A DNA stretch of 52,987 bases, from positions 1-52,987 of the forward strand of contig CAYRAI010000013.1 of NCBI GenBank assembly GCA_964422205.1, given 5' to 3'. The notes under the pieces were generated by a model. That model saw only the letters and a list, made by a program, of their open reading frames with translations. It did not search any database and was not told the DNA's origin. Made by a program: the position numbers and the translations under genes. Below, piece by piece: positions 43,633 to 51,807 of this stretch (position 1 is its first letter; each line of letters starts with the position of its first letter). The stretch is from CAZNYN01 sp964422205 (GTDB lineage Bacteria; Synergistota; Synergistia; Synergistales; Synergistaceae).

Positions 43633-44089
43633 CCTAAACACCCCTTCTTGTAAATAAGAGCAAAAGTATATATTTCTTTATATTACACAGGTACTGCTGC
43701 AGCTTCCCTTTAACGCATAGTTTAATCCTAGGAGAGAGATATTAAAATTGGCAAAATATCCAAAATGTATATTTTTATTACAAATAGAGCTATTTGCACA
43801 AGAACTCACAACTTTCTCCTGCACTAGGTAGTCCAAATAAACCAGCGATATTTTATGTCTTATATATCATTTATAGATATTTAATAAGCGAGGAGAGATG
43901 GCATTGTAATTTAGAACCTATTTTTATGAAAAGATACCCATTTATACAACTGTCCTTATTAAGAAGCGATTTTGAGTAGGAGCACTCCTACTTCACCTCT
44001 CATACATGGCTCCTATATACAAAATGCGGACAAGCGTTCCGTCTTTTGTCCGACAGAGCTCTTGTCCGCATTGTTGTCCTATTGTTTTG
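43633..44089. other. Gene-free region between the OFA operon and the selenium genes
   Basis: No supportable gene in 457 bases; short open frames lack ribosome sites. The right third holds the hairpin at 44023-44072. The left part should contain the OFA-operon promoter, but no -35/-10 pair with good spacing is clear (TATAAA- and TAATAT-like boxes lie at about 43670-43690 on the minus strand). Confidence 0.6.
44023..44072 (-). terminator. Hairpin after the TusA-like gene
   Basis: A perfect 12-bp stem (AATGCGGACAAG / CTTGTCCGCATT) encloses a second imperfect stem built on GTCCG. On the minus strand it is followed by TTTGTATATAGG. It lies 17 bases past the stop codon. Confidence 0.6.
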
Positions 44090-44305
44090 TTATTTTGTGA
44101 GGATTAATTTGTATCCGTCTTTATTTTCCTCGAAAGTGCCCTTCCAGCCTGCGTTTTCCGCAAATCTCAGGACATTTTCTCTTGATGTTACAGTATCTAC
44201 AAGCACTTCTACTTTACCGCTTTTAAGCTTGTCAAGAACTCTTTTTGTCTCGACTATGGGCTGGGGACATGATAGTCCTCTGGCATCAACTGTTTTAATA
44301 TCCAT
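44090..44305 (-). CDS. TusA-like (YedF N-domain) sulfur/selenium carrier
   Basis: A 71-residue TusA/SirA-fold protein with the CPQP motif (VDARGLSCPQPIVETKRVL), in which the Cys carries persulfide or selenium. The ATG at 44305 has AGGAGG nine bases upstream; the longer frame overlaps yedE. In selenium loci YedF usually has a second, C-terminal domain (total near 200 residues); here only the TusA domain exists. Its position 13 bases after yedE points to selenium delivery for selenoprotein synthesis. Confidence 0.88.
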   Translation of the reverse strand: MDIKTVDARGLSCPQPIVETKRVLDKLKSGKVEVLVDTVTSRENVLRFAENAGWKGTFEENKDGYKLILTK

Positions 44306-44318
44306 TGCTCCGTTCCTC

Positions 44319-45401
44319 CTAATCCACCCTGTTAAGGAAGAGTCCGCCGACTGCGAAGCAGAAGACAAGACCTATGATTGTCGCCGGAATTCCGAAAGCT
44401 CCGACTCCAGTACCCGAGCTGGCGAGGCTGAAATTGTGTGCAAAAGCCGCTCCGACAAGCATTCCCATTATGAATATGCCTGCGTCCGCGTCCCCTTCAC
44501 CAGACATTATGAACATGCGTCCCGGGCATCCGCCGGCAAGTGTGAAGGCAAGTCCGGAGAGTACCATTCCCATGAAGTTCCAAAGGTGCATGGTGTGAGC
44601 GATGGGCTGATTTTCAAAGCCGGGCTTGAACTGACCTAATACCATGTTTGTCACAAACGCCGCGGCGGTAAATGCGACGATACCTTTAAACAAGTGCCCG
44701 TCCTTGAGCATGATAAGATCGCGGATGGCTCCCACAGTGCAGAAGCGGCTTCTCTGAGCAAGGTATCCCACAATGAGTCCAGTAACTAGGGATATCATAA
44801 GAGGAGCGTGCATTGAGCCAGGGCCCTTTTCCGAGAAAAATATCGGCCCTGTTCCCTCTGCTCCGAAGAGCGGCTTTATAACAAGCAGAGCCAGCAAAGC
44901 CAGAGCCAGAATAGGCATTACAAGGCCTGCCGCTTTGGGGTTCGAGCGTGCCGCACCTAAACTAAAGCCGCGGTAGAGGAAAGCTATGCCGATGGCGACT
45001 CCTGCAACTAGCCCCGCTATGCCCGCAAAGGCATTATAGTCTCCGCCTGCGAGGCGTAGATAGGCTCTCCATGGGCAGCCCAAGAATACCAAAGCTCCTA
45101 TCATTGCAAAGAAGCCGAGTCCGAAACGAACCATGGGAGAAGAGCCCCCGCGCGGACGGTACTCTTTGAACAAGAGGGCCGACGCGAATGAGCCAAGGAC
45201 AAAACCCGCAAGCTCTGGGCGCAGATATTGAACCACGGCGGCACGGTGAAGGCCGAGAGCTCCCGCGACATCACGCGTGAAGCATGCTACACAGACACCC
45301 ATATTGCCGGGGTTGCCAAAATGGACAAGAAGTGCGGCCAGAACACCTATTATCAGCCCCGCTATTGCAGGGCCATTTTTTGACATAAGCAGACGATTCA
45401 T
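44319..45401 (-). CDS. yedE: YedE-family selenium-associated membrane protein
   Basis: A 360-residue integral membrane protein with about ten helices. NPGNMGVCVACFTRDVAGALGLH, RPELAGFVLGSF, FLGCPWRAYLRLAGGD, QRSRFCTVGAIRDLIM and LAGGCPGRMFIMSGEGD are characteristic of the YedE family, putative selenium (or sulfur) transporters often found beside YedF and selenoprotein genes. The conserved cysteines are intact. RBS GAGGAGG lies before the ATG. A long leader (45402-45739) precedes it, and the TusA-like gene follows in the same transcript. It probably supplies selenium for the selenoprotein encoded 4 kb downstream. Confidence 0.92.
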   Translation of the reverse strand: MNRLLMSKNGPAIAGLIIGVLAALLVHFGNPGNMGVCVACFTRDVAGALGLHRAAVVQYLRPELAGFVLGSFASALLFKEYRPRGGSSPMVRFGLGFFAMIGALVFLGCPWRAYLRLAGGDYNAFAGIAGLVAGVAIGIAFLYRGFSLGAARSNPKAAGLVMPILALALLALLVIKPLFGAEGTGPIFFSEKGPGSMHAPLMISLVTGLIVGYLAQRSRFCTVGAIRDLIMLKDGHLFKGIVAFTAAAFVTNMVLGQFKPGFENQPIAHTMHLWNFMGMVLSGLAFTLAGGCPGRMFIMSGEGDADAGIFIMGMLVGAAFAHNFSLASSGTGVGAFGIPATIIGLVFCFAVGGLFLNRVD

Positions 45402-45739
45402 TGTAAACCTCCTCAGATTTTAAAAAGCTTCAGACAGTGCACAAACTTCTATTATGCGTGAAAGCCTTCAATCCGCAAAGAGGGCGCAGAGAAAAGAATA
45501 AGGCCGAGAGACTCGTCCATAAAGCTCCGATTCGGAAAGAAGGCAAACGGCAGCGGACCGATACACGGACCTATACCTGTCAAATCACGCCATTAACCTT
45601 TCCTCCCTTCGGATATTTGAAATTTTGGATTGCTGATATTACATAAAGCCAATATTACAATTATATACAACAGTAATACATTGCGCAACTTATATTTTTG
45701 TTTATTTTGCGAAGTTCATATATTTCATCTCTTTTTCGG
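45402..45739 (-). other. Long leader upstream of yedE, possibly regulatory RNA
   Basis: 338 bases without a gene. On the minus strand the middle is GC-richer and punctuated by short repeats: GGTCC twice around GTGTATC, CCGAATCGG, and a CCGAAGG ... CAGGTA pair 26 bases apart that recalls half of a glycine riboswitch but lacks its 5' half. No tRNA-like fold or known riboswitch core could be confirmed. Confidence 0.35.
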
Positions 45740-47101
45740 CTAAAAATTTACTCTGGAGCACTTAATAAATTTTCCGTGCCCCTTTTCTCCGAGAAAAACT
45801 CCGTCTTTAAATACAAGGCTTCCTCTGCTGTAAACTTCTGTCGGATAACCTTTGAGCCTTGTACCCTCCCATATCGTATGGTCATTGGCTCCGTGCATAT
45901 TTTCGTTTTTAACTGTTACATCTTTGTACGGATCATATATCACTATATCGGCATCGCGGCCAGGGGCCAAAGAGCCTTTAGCCGACGAACAGCCGAATAT
46001 TTCGGCTGGAGCGGAGGAACAGAGCTCCGCCGCCCGGCTGAAGCTTATAACGCCTCTGTTAGCCTGACTTAGCATATATGGATACATAGTTTCTATTCCG
46101 GCGCATCCGTTGGGTATTTTTGTAAAATCTCTCTTTCCCCACTCTTTTTCAAAGCTCTGAACGGGGCAGTGGTCTGTGGCCACAGTCTGTATATCACCGC
46201 GTTTTATTCCTTCCCAGAGGGCATTCTGCGACTCCTGCCCCTTAATTGAAGGAGAGCAGACAAAATTGCGGCCGTCAGATCTATTATAGACTTCGTTTGT
46301 AAAGTTCAGATAGTGCGGGCATGTCTCCGCGAATATAGGGCTGCCTTTTGAGCGTGCCGTCTGCACTGAATCCATAGTACCCTTTGACGAGAGGTGAACT
46401 ATGTAAAGAGGCGCTCCTGCTGCTTCCGCTATTTTTATCGCGCGGGATGCCGCTTCCTCTTCCACAAATTCTGGGCGTGACATGTAGTGATACCATGGGT
46501 CTGTCTTGCCGCAGCAGATATACTCTTTTGTTCTTTCGGCTATTATTGACTTGTTCTCTGCATGGACAGCAACAAGACATCCGCACTCTTTAGACTTTAT
46601 GAGCAGTCTCATGAGCTCTCCGTCATTTAAGCTAAAGTCGTATGTCATGTAAGCTTTGAAGGAAGTAACTCCGAGTTCGGCACACTCATCCATTCCGTCA
46701 AGTATATTTCCCGTTATGTCCGAGACACCGAGATGAAAGGCGTAATCGGTGCATGCGTCTTTCTCCGCCATGGCTTTGCGTCTCTTAAGACAGTCAGCAA
46801 AACTTTCTCCGCTATCTTGCCCGGCAAAATCAAAAACAGTCGTTGTGCCTCCGCAGAGTGCGGCTCTTGTGCCGGTAAAGTAATCGTCTGCCGATATTGT
46901 CCCGCTGTATGGCATGGCAAGATGAGTGTGAACGTCAATCGCTCCGGGAAGCACAAACTTTCCCGATGCGTCTGTAACGGAGGCCGATTCATTTTCGAGA
47001 TCCAAGCCTATATTTATGATAGTTTCGCCTCTTACCTCAATATCGGCGGCTATAATTTCGTCCGCAAATACAAGCTTGCCGTTTTTTATTATCATATTCA
47101 T
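45740..47101 (-). CDS. Dihydropyrimidinase / D-hydantoinase
   Basis: A 453-residue cyclic amidohydrolase that opens hydantoin or dihydropyrimidine rings. Metal-site motifs: GAIDVHTHLAMP, the carboxylated Lys in SFKAYMTYD, VHAENKSI, YIVHLSSKG and TDHCPVQ. Length and the C-terminal GRDADIVIYDP are typical. The ATG at 47101 has GGGGG eight bases upstream; a TTG 15 bases earlier overlaps that site. It appears monocistronic and divergent from the YeiH-type gene. It probably feeds ring-derived carbamoyl amino acids into amino-acid fermentation. Confidence 0.92.
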   Translation of the reverse strand: MNMIIKNGKLVFADEIIAADIEVRGETIINIGLDLENESASVTDASGKFVLPGAIDVHTHLAMPYSGTISADDYFTGTRAALCGGTTTVFDFAGQDSGESFADCLKRRKAMAEKDACTDYAFHLGVSDITGNILDGMDECAELGVTSFKAYMTYDFSLNDGELMRLLIKSKECGCLVAVHAENKSIIAERTKEYICCGKTDPWYHYMSRPEFVEEEAASRAIKIAEAAGAPLYIVHLSSKGTMDSVQTARSKGSPIFAETCPHYLNFTNEVYNRSDGRNFVCSPSIKGQESQNALWEGIKRGDIQTVATDHCPVQSFEKEWGKRDFTKIPNGCAGIETMYPYMLSQANRGVISFSRAAELCSSAPAEIFGCSSAKGSLAPGRDADIVIYDPYKDVTVKNENMHGANDHTIWEGTRLKGYPTEVYSRGSLVFKDGVFLGEKGHGKFIKCSRVNF

Positions 47102-47189
47102 CTTTTCTGCCCCCAATGTACTTTTGAATATATTATCTATAAAAGTCTATTATATAAGTAAAAATTATACACATGATAGAATTATGTGA

Positions 47190-47217
47190 TTGGATTTTAC
47201 CATTCGGTGGATATAGA
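47190..47217 (+). promoter_or_regulatory. Promoter of the YeiH-family gene
   Basis: TTGGAT (47190-47195) and TATAGA (47212-47217) are 16 bases apart. The transcript would start near 47225, with GGAGG before the ATG at 47286. The divergent hydantoinase promoter must lie in the same 184-base gap. Confidence 0.55.
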
Positions 47218-47285
47218 ATCAAATTCAAATAGAGAGAGTTCTGCCTTTTAAATATTATAAGGGCATAAATCTTCGGAGGTGCGGT

Positions 47286-48242
47286 ATGAGAAATCTTTTA
47301 GAAAAAGCATCAAGAGACATCAGGTTCTGGTATGCGGCGGCTGTTTTGTTGTCGGCTGTCAGCGATAATCCGGCGGCAGGACTGGCGTTGGGAGCCTTTA
47401 TAGGCCTCACTGTCGGCAATGGCGTATCGGCGGCGACCGGAAAGGCATCCAAAAAGCTTCTTCAGGCTGCCGTCATAATGCTGGGCTTCGGAATGCAGCT
47501 TGATGTAGTGCTAAAGGTGGGACTCTCCTCCGTCTGGCTAACTATGATTTCAATAAGCTCAACAGTATGCCTCGGAATGCTTTTGGCAAAGAGTCTTAGC
47601 GTAGAAAAAAATCTCGCAGTTTTGATAAGTTCCGGCACGGCAATTTGCGGAGGCAGCGCAATTGCGGCAATGTCTCCTTCAATAGGGGCGGGACAAACGG
47701 AGACAGCGGTAGCTATGGCAGTAGTCTTTCTGCTGAACGGCGCTGGGCTTATTATTTTTCCTCCGATCGGACACGCCATGGGAATGACTCAGGGAGAGTT
47801 TGGGCTATGGTCGGCTCTTGCGATACATGACACAAGCAGTGTTGTCGGAGCAGCCGCCATTTTCGGTTCTCAGGCCCTTGCAATAGCAACAACTGTAAAG
47901 CTCACACGCGCACTTTGGATACTTCCTCTCGCATTTATCGGAGGCAAAATTTACAAGACGGGGACAAAAGCACCGTTTCAGTGGTTCTTGGTGGGATTTC
48001 TTGCGGCAGCAGCTCTGCGCATGGCACTGCCGCACTTTGAGAGCGTATTTAATATGGGAGCTCTCGTAGGCAAACATATGATGACAGGCACTCTCTTTTT
48101 GATAGGAGGAGGGCTGTCGCGCCAGGGACTTAAGAAGATTGGAATAAGACCTCTGATAATGGCTCTTTCTCTCTGGATTGTCGTTTCGGCTGCGGCAGCG
48201 TTTCTGATAAAGAACGGAATTGTCACAGTACCTATGATGTAA
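47286..48242 (+). CDS. YeiH / UPF0324-family membrane protein
   Basis: A 318-residue membrane protein with about ten helices. SGTAICGGSAIAAMSPSIGA, VFLLNGAGLIIFPPIGH, WSALAIHDTSSVVGAAAIFG and ATTVKLTRALWILPLAF are diagnostic of the YeiH family (PF03601-like), regarded as putative sulfate or anion exporters. RBS GGAGG lies eight bases before the ATG. It is monocistronic and ends at a strong shared terminator. The substrate is not known; proximity to hydantoinase may mean a sulfonate or sulfite link, but that is speculation. Confidence 0.9.
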   Translation: MRNLLEKASRDIRFWYAAAVLLSAVSDNPAAGLALGAFIGLTVGNGVSAATGKASKKLLQAAVIMLGFGMQLDVVLKVGLSSVWLTMISISSTVCLGMLLAKSLSVEKNLAVLISSGTAICGGSAIAAMSPSIGAGQTETAVAMAVVFLLNGAGLIIFPPIGHAMGMTQGEFGLWSALAIHDTSSVVGAAAIFGSQALAIATTVKLTRALWILPLAFIGGKIYKTGTKAPFQWFLVGFLAAAALRMALPHFESVFNMGALVGKHMMTGTLFLIGGGLSRQGLKKIGIRPLIMALSLWIVVSAAAAFLIKNGIVTVPMM

Positions 48243-48273
48243 TTGGCCTCATTAGAGGCTCCTTTGACAAGAG

Positions 48274-48311
48274 AAAGAGGCGCGAAGGATAGATACCTTC
48301 GCGCCTCTTTT
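48274..48311. terminator. Strong bidirectional terminator
   Basis: A perfect 15-bp stem (AAAGAGGCGCGAAGG / CCTTCGCGCCTCTTT) with a 7-nt loop and T/A-runs on both sides lies between the convergent YeiH and AzgA genes. Confidence 0.92.
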
Positions 48312-48329
48312 GTGCCGTAAATAAATTAT

Positions 48330-49631
48330 TTACATAAAAGCTCTGTTAAGTATGAAGAGCACGCAGAGAACGTACATAATCCAGTGCACATCTTTCATTT
48401 TGCCTGTCAGAACCTTAAGGATGACAAAGCTGACTACACCGAACTCGATTCCCGCCGCAATGCTGTAAGCGAAAGGCATCATGAAGAAGGACATCATTGC
48501 AGGGAAGAACTCTGTCCAGTCGTCAAACTTCATATCCTTAAAGCCCATCATCATAAATCCTCCGACCATGATAAGAGCAGGTGCCGTGGCGCATGAGGGG
48601 ACTATTGAGATAATGGGGTTGAAGAACATGGCGAGAAGGAAGAGAACCGCTACGACAAGAGCCGTAAGCCCGGTGCGTCCGCCCTGTTCGACTCCGCTTG
48701 CACTTTCAACAAATGTAGTTACAGTTGATGTTCCGAATGCAGCTCCTGCGACAGTTCCCACTGCGTCCGACATAAGTGCGGCGCTTGCCTTGGGAAGGCG
48801 TCCTTTGCTGTCGAGCATGCCTGCTCTGCTTGAAACTCCGACTAGCGTTCCGACTGTATCAAAGAAGTCTACAAAGAAGAAGGTTAGGACTATGACCCAG
48901 AAGTTGGGATTCATTATGCTTGAGAAGTCCATTTTCCAGAATATCGGGCTGAGGGACGGTGGCATTGACATGACACCTTTCGGCATCTTTGTGATGCCGA
49001 AAGGTATGCCCAAAATTGTTACTGCGACTATGCCTATAAGTATTCCGCCGCGTATCTTTTTAACCTCAAGCACAACCATGATCATAAGCCCTATGAGAGC
49101 AAGAACCGCCGGCATGTGAGCGCGGAAGCTCGTAAGTCCCACAAGGACGGCATCGTTGTGTACGACAATGCCTGCGCCCTGAAGACCGATAAAGGTGATG
49201 AAGAGTCCAATGCCTGCCGAGATACCTATCTTAAGAGTCGTAGGTATGGAATTAACGACGTCCTCGCGAACCTTTGTCAGAGTAAGAGCTATGAATATGA
49301 GCCCTTCAATAAAGACTGCGGCAAGAGCCGTCTGCCAGCTTATCTTCATTCCCAGAACAACAGTGAAGGCAAAGAATGCGTTCAGCCCCATTCCAGGAGC
49401 AAGAGCGAACGGATAGTTTGCCAAAAACGCCATTAGGAACGTTGCGAGGGCCGCACCCAAGCAAGTGGCGACAAGGAGGCTGCCGAAAGGCATGCCGGTT
49501 GCTGAGAGAATTCCCGGGTTGACGAATATAATATAAGCCATCGTCATAAATGTGGTGATACCTGCAAGTACTTCTGTCTTTACATCTGTGTTGTGTTCGC
49601 GCAGCTTAAACTGCTTTTCAAACCAAGACAT
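48330..49631 (-). CDS. AzgA-type purine permease (NCS2/xanthine-uracil superfamily)
   Basis: A 433-residue transporter with about 12-14 hydrophobic segments. TEVLAGITTFMTMAYIIFVNPGILS, PFALAPGMGLNAFFAFTVV, FFFVDFFDTVGTLVGVSSRAGM and GTSTVTTFVESASGVEQGGRTGL are hallmark AzgA/PbuG sequences. The family takes up hypoxanthine, guanine or adenine. RBS AAGGGGG lies about eight bases before the ATG. The leader was inspected for a purine riboswitch core and none was seen. Confidence 0.93.
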   Translation of the reverse strand: MSWFEKQFKLREHNTDVKTEVLAGITTFMTMAYIIFVNPGILSATGMPFGSLLVATCLGAALATFLMAFLANYPFALAPGMGLNAFFAFTVVLGMKISWQTALAAVFIEGLIFIALTLTKVREDVVNSIPTTLKIGISAGIGLFITFIGLQGAGIVVHNDAVLVGLTSFRAHMPAVLALIGLMIMVVLEVKKIRGGILIGIVAVTILGIPFGITKMPKGVMSMPPSLSPIFWKMDFSSIMNPNFWVIVLTFFFVDFFDTVGTLVGVSSRAGMLDSKGRLPKASAALMSDAVGTVAGAAFGTSTVTTFVESASGVEQGGRTGLTALVVAVLFLLAMFFNPIISIVPSCATAPALIMVGGFMMMGFKDMKFDDWTEFFPAMMSFFMMPFAYSIAAGIEFGVVSFVILKVLTGKMKDVHWIMYVLCVLFILNRAFM

Positions 49632-49743
49632 AAAAAGACCCCCTTAATTTGTCTGACCGAAAAAATCGGTATATCAGTGTCATTTTACAACGTAAAGAAC
49701 AAAAAGTCAGTAAACAAAGCATTTTCAGGATATGAAGCTCTCT

Positions 49744-49773
49744 TTGACGCGGATTTTACAATTGTCATAGAAT
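49744..49773 (+). promoter_or_regulatory. Promoter of the aminotransferase gene
   Basis: TTGACG (49744-49749) and TAGAAT (49768-49773) are 18 bases apart, 84 bases before the ATG, in the gap divergent from azgA. Confidence 0.55.
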
Positions 49774-49857
49774 CCTCTCTGTGCTAAGCTCTGAACTGAT
49801 ATACGGCTTATATGAGTAAAATGTTTCGTCTTATTTTATTTGCAGGGAGGAATAGCA

Positions 49858-51060
49858 ATGCTTTCTGAAAAGATGCTCGGACTTGGCAATAAGCGTTCCG
49901 AGATACGTGAAATTTTTGAATATGGCAAGAAGAGGGCGCAGGAGATAGGAGCAGAAAATATCTTCGACTTCAGCATAGGAAATCCTAATGTGCCTGCACC
50001 GGGGTGCGTCAAAGAAGCTTTGATATCCCTTTTGGATAACGAGAATCCCGTTTTGCTCCACGGTTATACTTCGGCTCAGGGCAGTGCTGACGTAAGAGAG
50101 ACTATAGCCAAGTACATAAGAGATACTTTCGGAGCAAAGATATCTGCCGAAAATATCTACATGACTTACGGAGCTGCCGCAGCTCTCACTATAGCGGCAA
50201 AAGCCCTTACGGAAGACGGCGGCAATGACGAGTTTATAACTTTCGCTCCGTATTTCCCCGAGTATAAGGTTTTTGTGGAAGCGGCGGGAGCTAAGCTTAC
50301 AGTTCTTCCTCCCGATACTGAACATTTTCAGATTGACATAGACCTTCTCGGCAAAGCACTGAACCCTTCCGTAAAGGCCGTTATTATCAATTCGCCGAAT
50401 AACCCGTCGGGAGCGGTATATTCCGTATCGACCATCGTATCTTTGTGTTCCCTATTGGACGCAAAATCTGCGGAGTACGGACACCCCATATATCTCATCT
50501 CGGACGAACCTTACAGAGAACTTGTTTATGACAAGAATACTGTCGTTCCGTACCTTATGAATTACTATAAGAATACTTTGGTCTGTTACTCTTACAGCAA
50601 GTCACTCTCTCTGCCGGGAGAACGGGTCGGATATCTTGCCGTGTCCCCTGAAATGGACGAATGCAAAGATGTATATGCGGCAGTGTGCGGAGCCGGAAGG
50701 GCGCTGGGCTATGTCTGCGCTCCGAGCATTTTCCAGCTTGTGGCGGCAAAATGTGTCGGCAAGACAACCGATATCTCAATATACAAGAAGAACAGGGATA
50801 TATTGTATGAGGCGCTGACAGAATACGGTTATAAATGCGTCAAGCCTGACGGAGCTTTTTACCTCTTTGTCAAAGCTCTTGAACCAAACGCTTCCGCCTT
50901 CTGCGAGAGAGCGAAGAAATATGAGCTGCTATTAGTGCCGGGAGACGGCTTCGGCTGCCCCGGATATGTTCGAATTTCCTACTGCGTCAGAACAGATCAA
51001 ATAGAAAACTCTCTGCCTGCTTTTAAGAAGCTCGCTGATGAGTATAAAGAACAAAAATAG
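49858..51060 (+). CDS. PLP-dependent aminotransferase (class I/II)
   Basis: A 400-residue fold-type I aminotransferase. FDFSIGNPNVPAP, the HGYTSAQG segment, NSPNNPSGAVYS, the ISDEPYRELVY aspartate and the PLP Lys in CYSYSKSLSLPGERVGY are visible, with the C-terminal Arg in YVRISYCV binding the substrate carboxylate. The ATG at 49858 (GGGAGG eight bases upstream) is preferred over an earlier in-frame start. It is monocistronic with its own promoter and terminator. The type resembles aspartate/alanine-like aminotransferases of amino-acid-fermenting anaerobes; the exact substrate is unresolved. Confidence 0.92.
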   Translation: MLSEKMLGLGNKRSEIREIFEYGKKRAQEIGAENIFDFSIGNPNVPAPGCVKEALISLLDNENPVLLHGYTSAQGSADVRETIAKYIRDTFGAKISAENIYMTYGAAAALTIAAKALTEDGGNDEFITFAPYFPEYKVFVEAAGAKLTVLPPDTEHFQIDIDLLGKALNPSVKAVIINSPNNPSGAVYSVSTIVSLCSLLDAKSAEYGHPIYLISDEPYRELVYDKNTVVPYLMNYYKNTLVCYSYSKSLSLPGERVGYLAVSPEMDECKDVYAAVCGAGRALGYVCAPSIFQLVAAKCVGKTTDISIYKKNRDILYEALTEYGYKCVKPDGAFYLFVKALEPNASAFCERAKKYELLLVPGDGFGCPGYVRISYCVRTDQIENSLPAFKKLADEYKEQK

Positions 51061-51065
51061 AAAAT

Positions 51066-51100
51066 AAAAAGGAGAGGATTATTTCCTCTCCTTTTTATTT
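51066..51100. terminator. Terminator after the aminotransferase
   Basis: A perfect 13-bp stem (AAAAAGGAGAGGA / TCCTCTCCTTTTT) with T/A-runs on both sides lies between the convergent aminotransferase and bactofilin genes. Confidence 0.9.
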
Positions 51101-51128
51101 TTAAGATATCAATTTTAAATTTCTGTTT

Positions 51129-51770
51129 TTATTCGATTGAGAACATTTCTGATACATTTTCCTCGTGCTGTATGTCTATCTGACCGCATACAACGGCACC
51201 CTTCTCTATTGAGACGCTTTTGGCCGCAACATTGCCTATTACAAAAGCGCTCTTTTTGAGGAATACGTCCGTATTTGAGGTAATATCTCCCTTGAGCCTG
51301 CCGTCAACAGTCACACTCTCGCCTCCGAGTGCGCCTATCACCTCTGTGCCTGTGTCCATTTCTATTACTCCGGTCGAATAGACATCTCCGAGTACGGAGC
51401 AGGCCTTGAGCTCAATATTGCTGCCCTTGATATTGCCCTTGATAACGCCGCTGACACTTACGTTGCCTTTAGCTGTCAGGTCGCCCTCAATACGTCCAAG
51501 CATCAGTACATGTCCGTTTGAGACTATCTGGCCGACGATTGTAGTGTCTTTTGATATTACTGAGCATTCCTCATAGGCGTTGTCCTGCTTTTTGGGGCGC
51601 ATGATAGGAATAGGTGCTTTTTCCTCCACAGGCGCTATCGGCTGGATTTTCTGTTTCGGCTTTTCCTGAGCAGGCTGGCTGCGGATGATTTTATCATCTG
51701 CCGGTTCAGGCCTTTCGCCCACTCCGAAAACTTCGTAGAGAGCTACTTTAAAGTTATCTTTGTAACCCAA
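51129..51770 (-). CDS. Bactofilin (polymer-forming cytoskeletal protein)
   Basis: A 213-residue protein. A disordered, Pro/Lys/Glu-rich N-terminal 65 residues precede a right-handed beta-helix domain of the bactofilin family (VISKDTTIVGQIVSNGHVLMLGRIEGDLTAKGNV, then repeated 'G-x-I-x-G' turns). The TTG at 51770 is the start because GGAG lies eight bases before it. It lies 37 bases after the polysaccharide deacetylase gene on the same strand; bactofilins often sit with cell-wall enzymes. Likely a membrane-associated scaffold for envelope synthesis. Confidence 0.9.
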   Translation of the reverse strand: MGYKDNFKVALYEVFGVGERPEPADDKIIRSQPAQEKPKQKIQPIAPVEEKAPIPIMRPKKQDNAYEECSVISKDTTIVGQIVSNGHVLMLGRIEGDLTAKGNVSVSGVIKGNIKGSNIELKACSVLGDVYSTGVIEMDTGTEVIGALGGESVTVDGRLKGDITSNTDVFLKKSAFVIGNVAAKSVSIEKGAVVCGQIDIQHEENVSEMFSIE

Positions 51771-51807
51771 ATATATCCACTCCTTTTAAAAATTTAAAAT
51801 ATTATTC

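Noticed and set aside
44046..44639. 197-residue plus-strand frame over the selenium genes
   Set aside because: It is antisense to the TusA-like and yedE genes and has no family features.
45402..45739. Glycine riboswitch or selenocysteine tRNA in the yedE leader
   Set aside because: Only the CCGAAGG...CAGGTA half of a glycine aptamer is matched and its pairing partners are missing. No GGTTCGA-type T-arm with a long variable arm was found. Kept only as an unassigned leader.
49632..49857. Purine riboswitch upstream of azgA
   Set aside because: The conserved purine-aptamer core sequences were looked for on the minus strand and not found.
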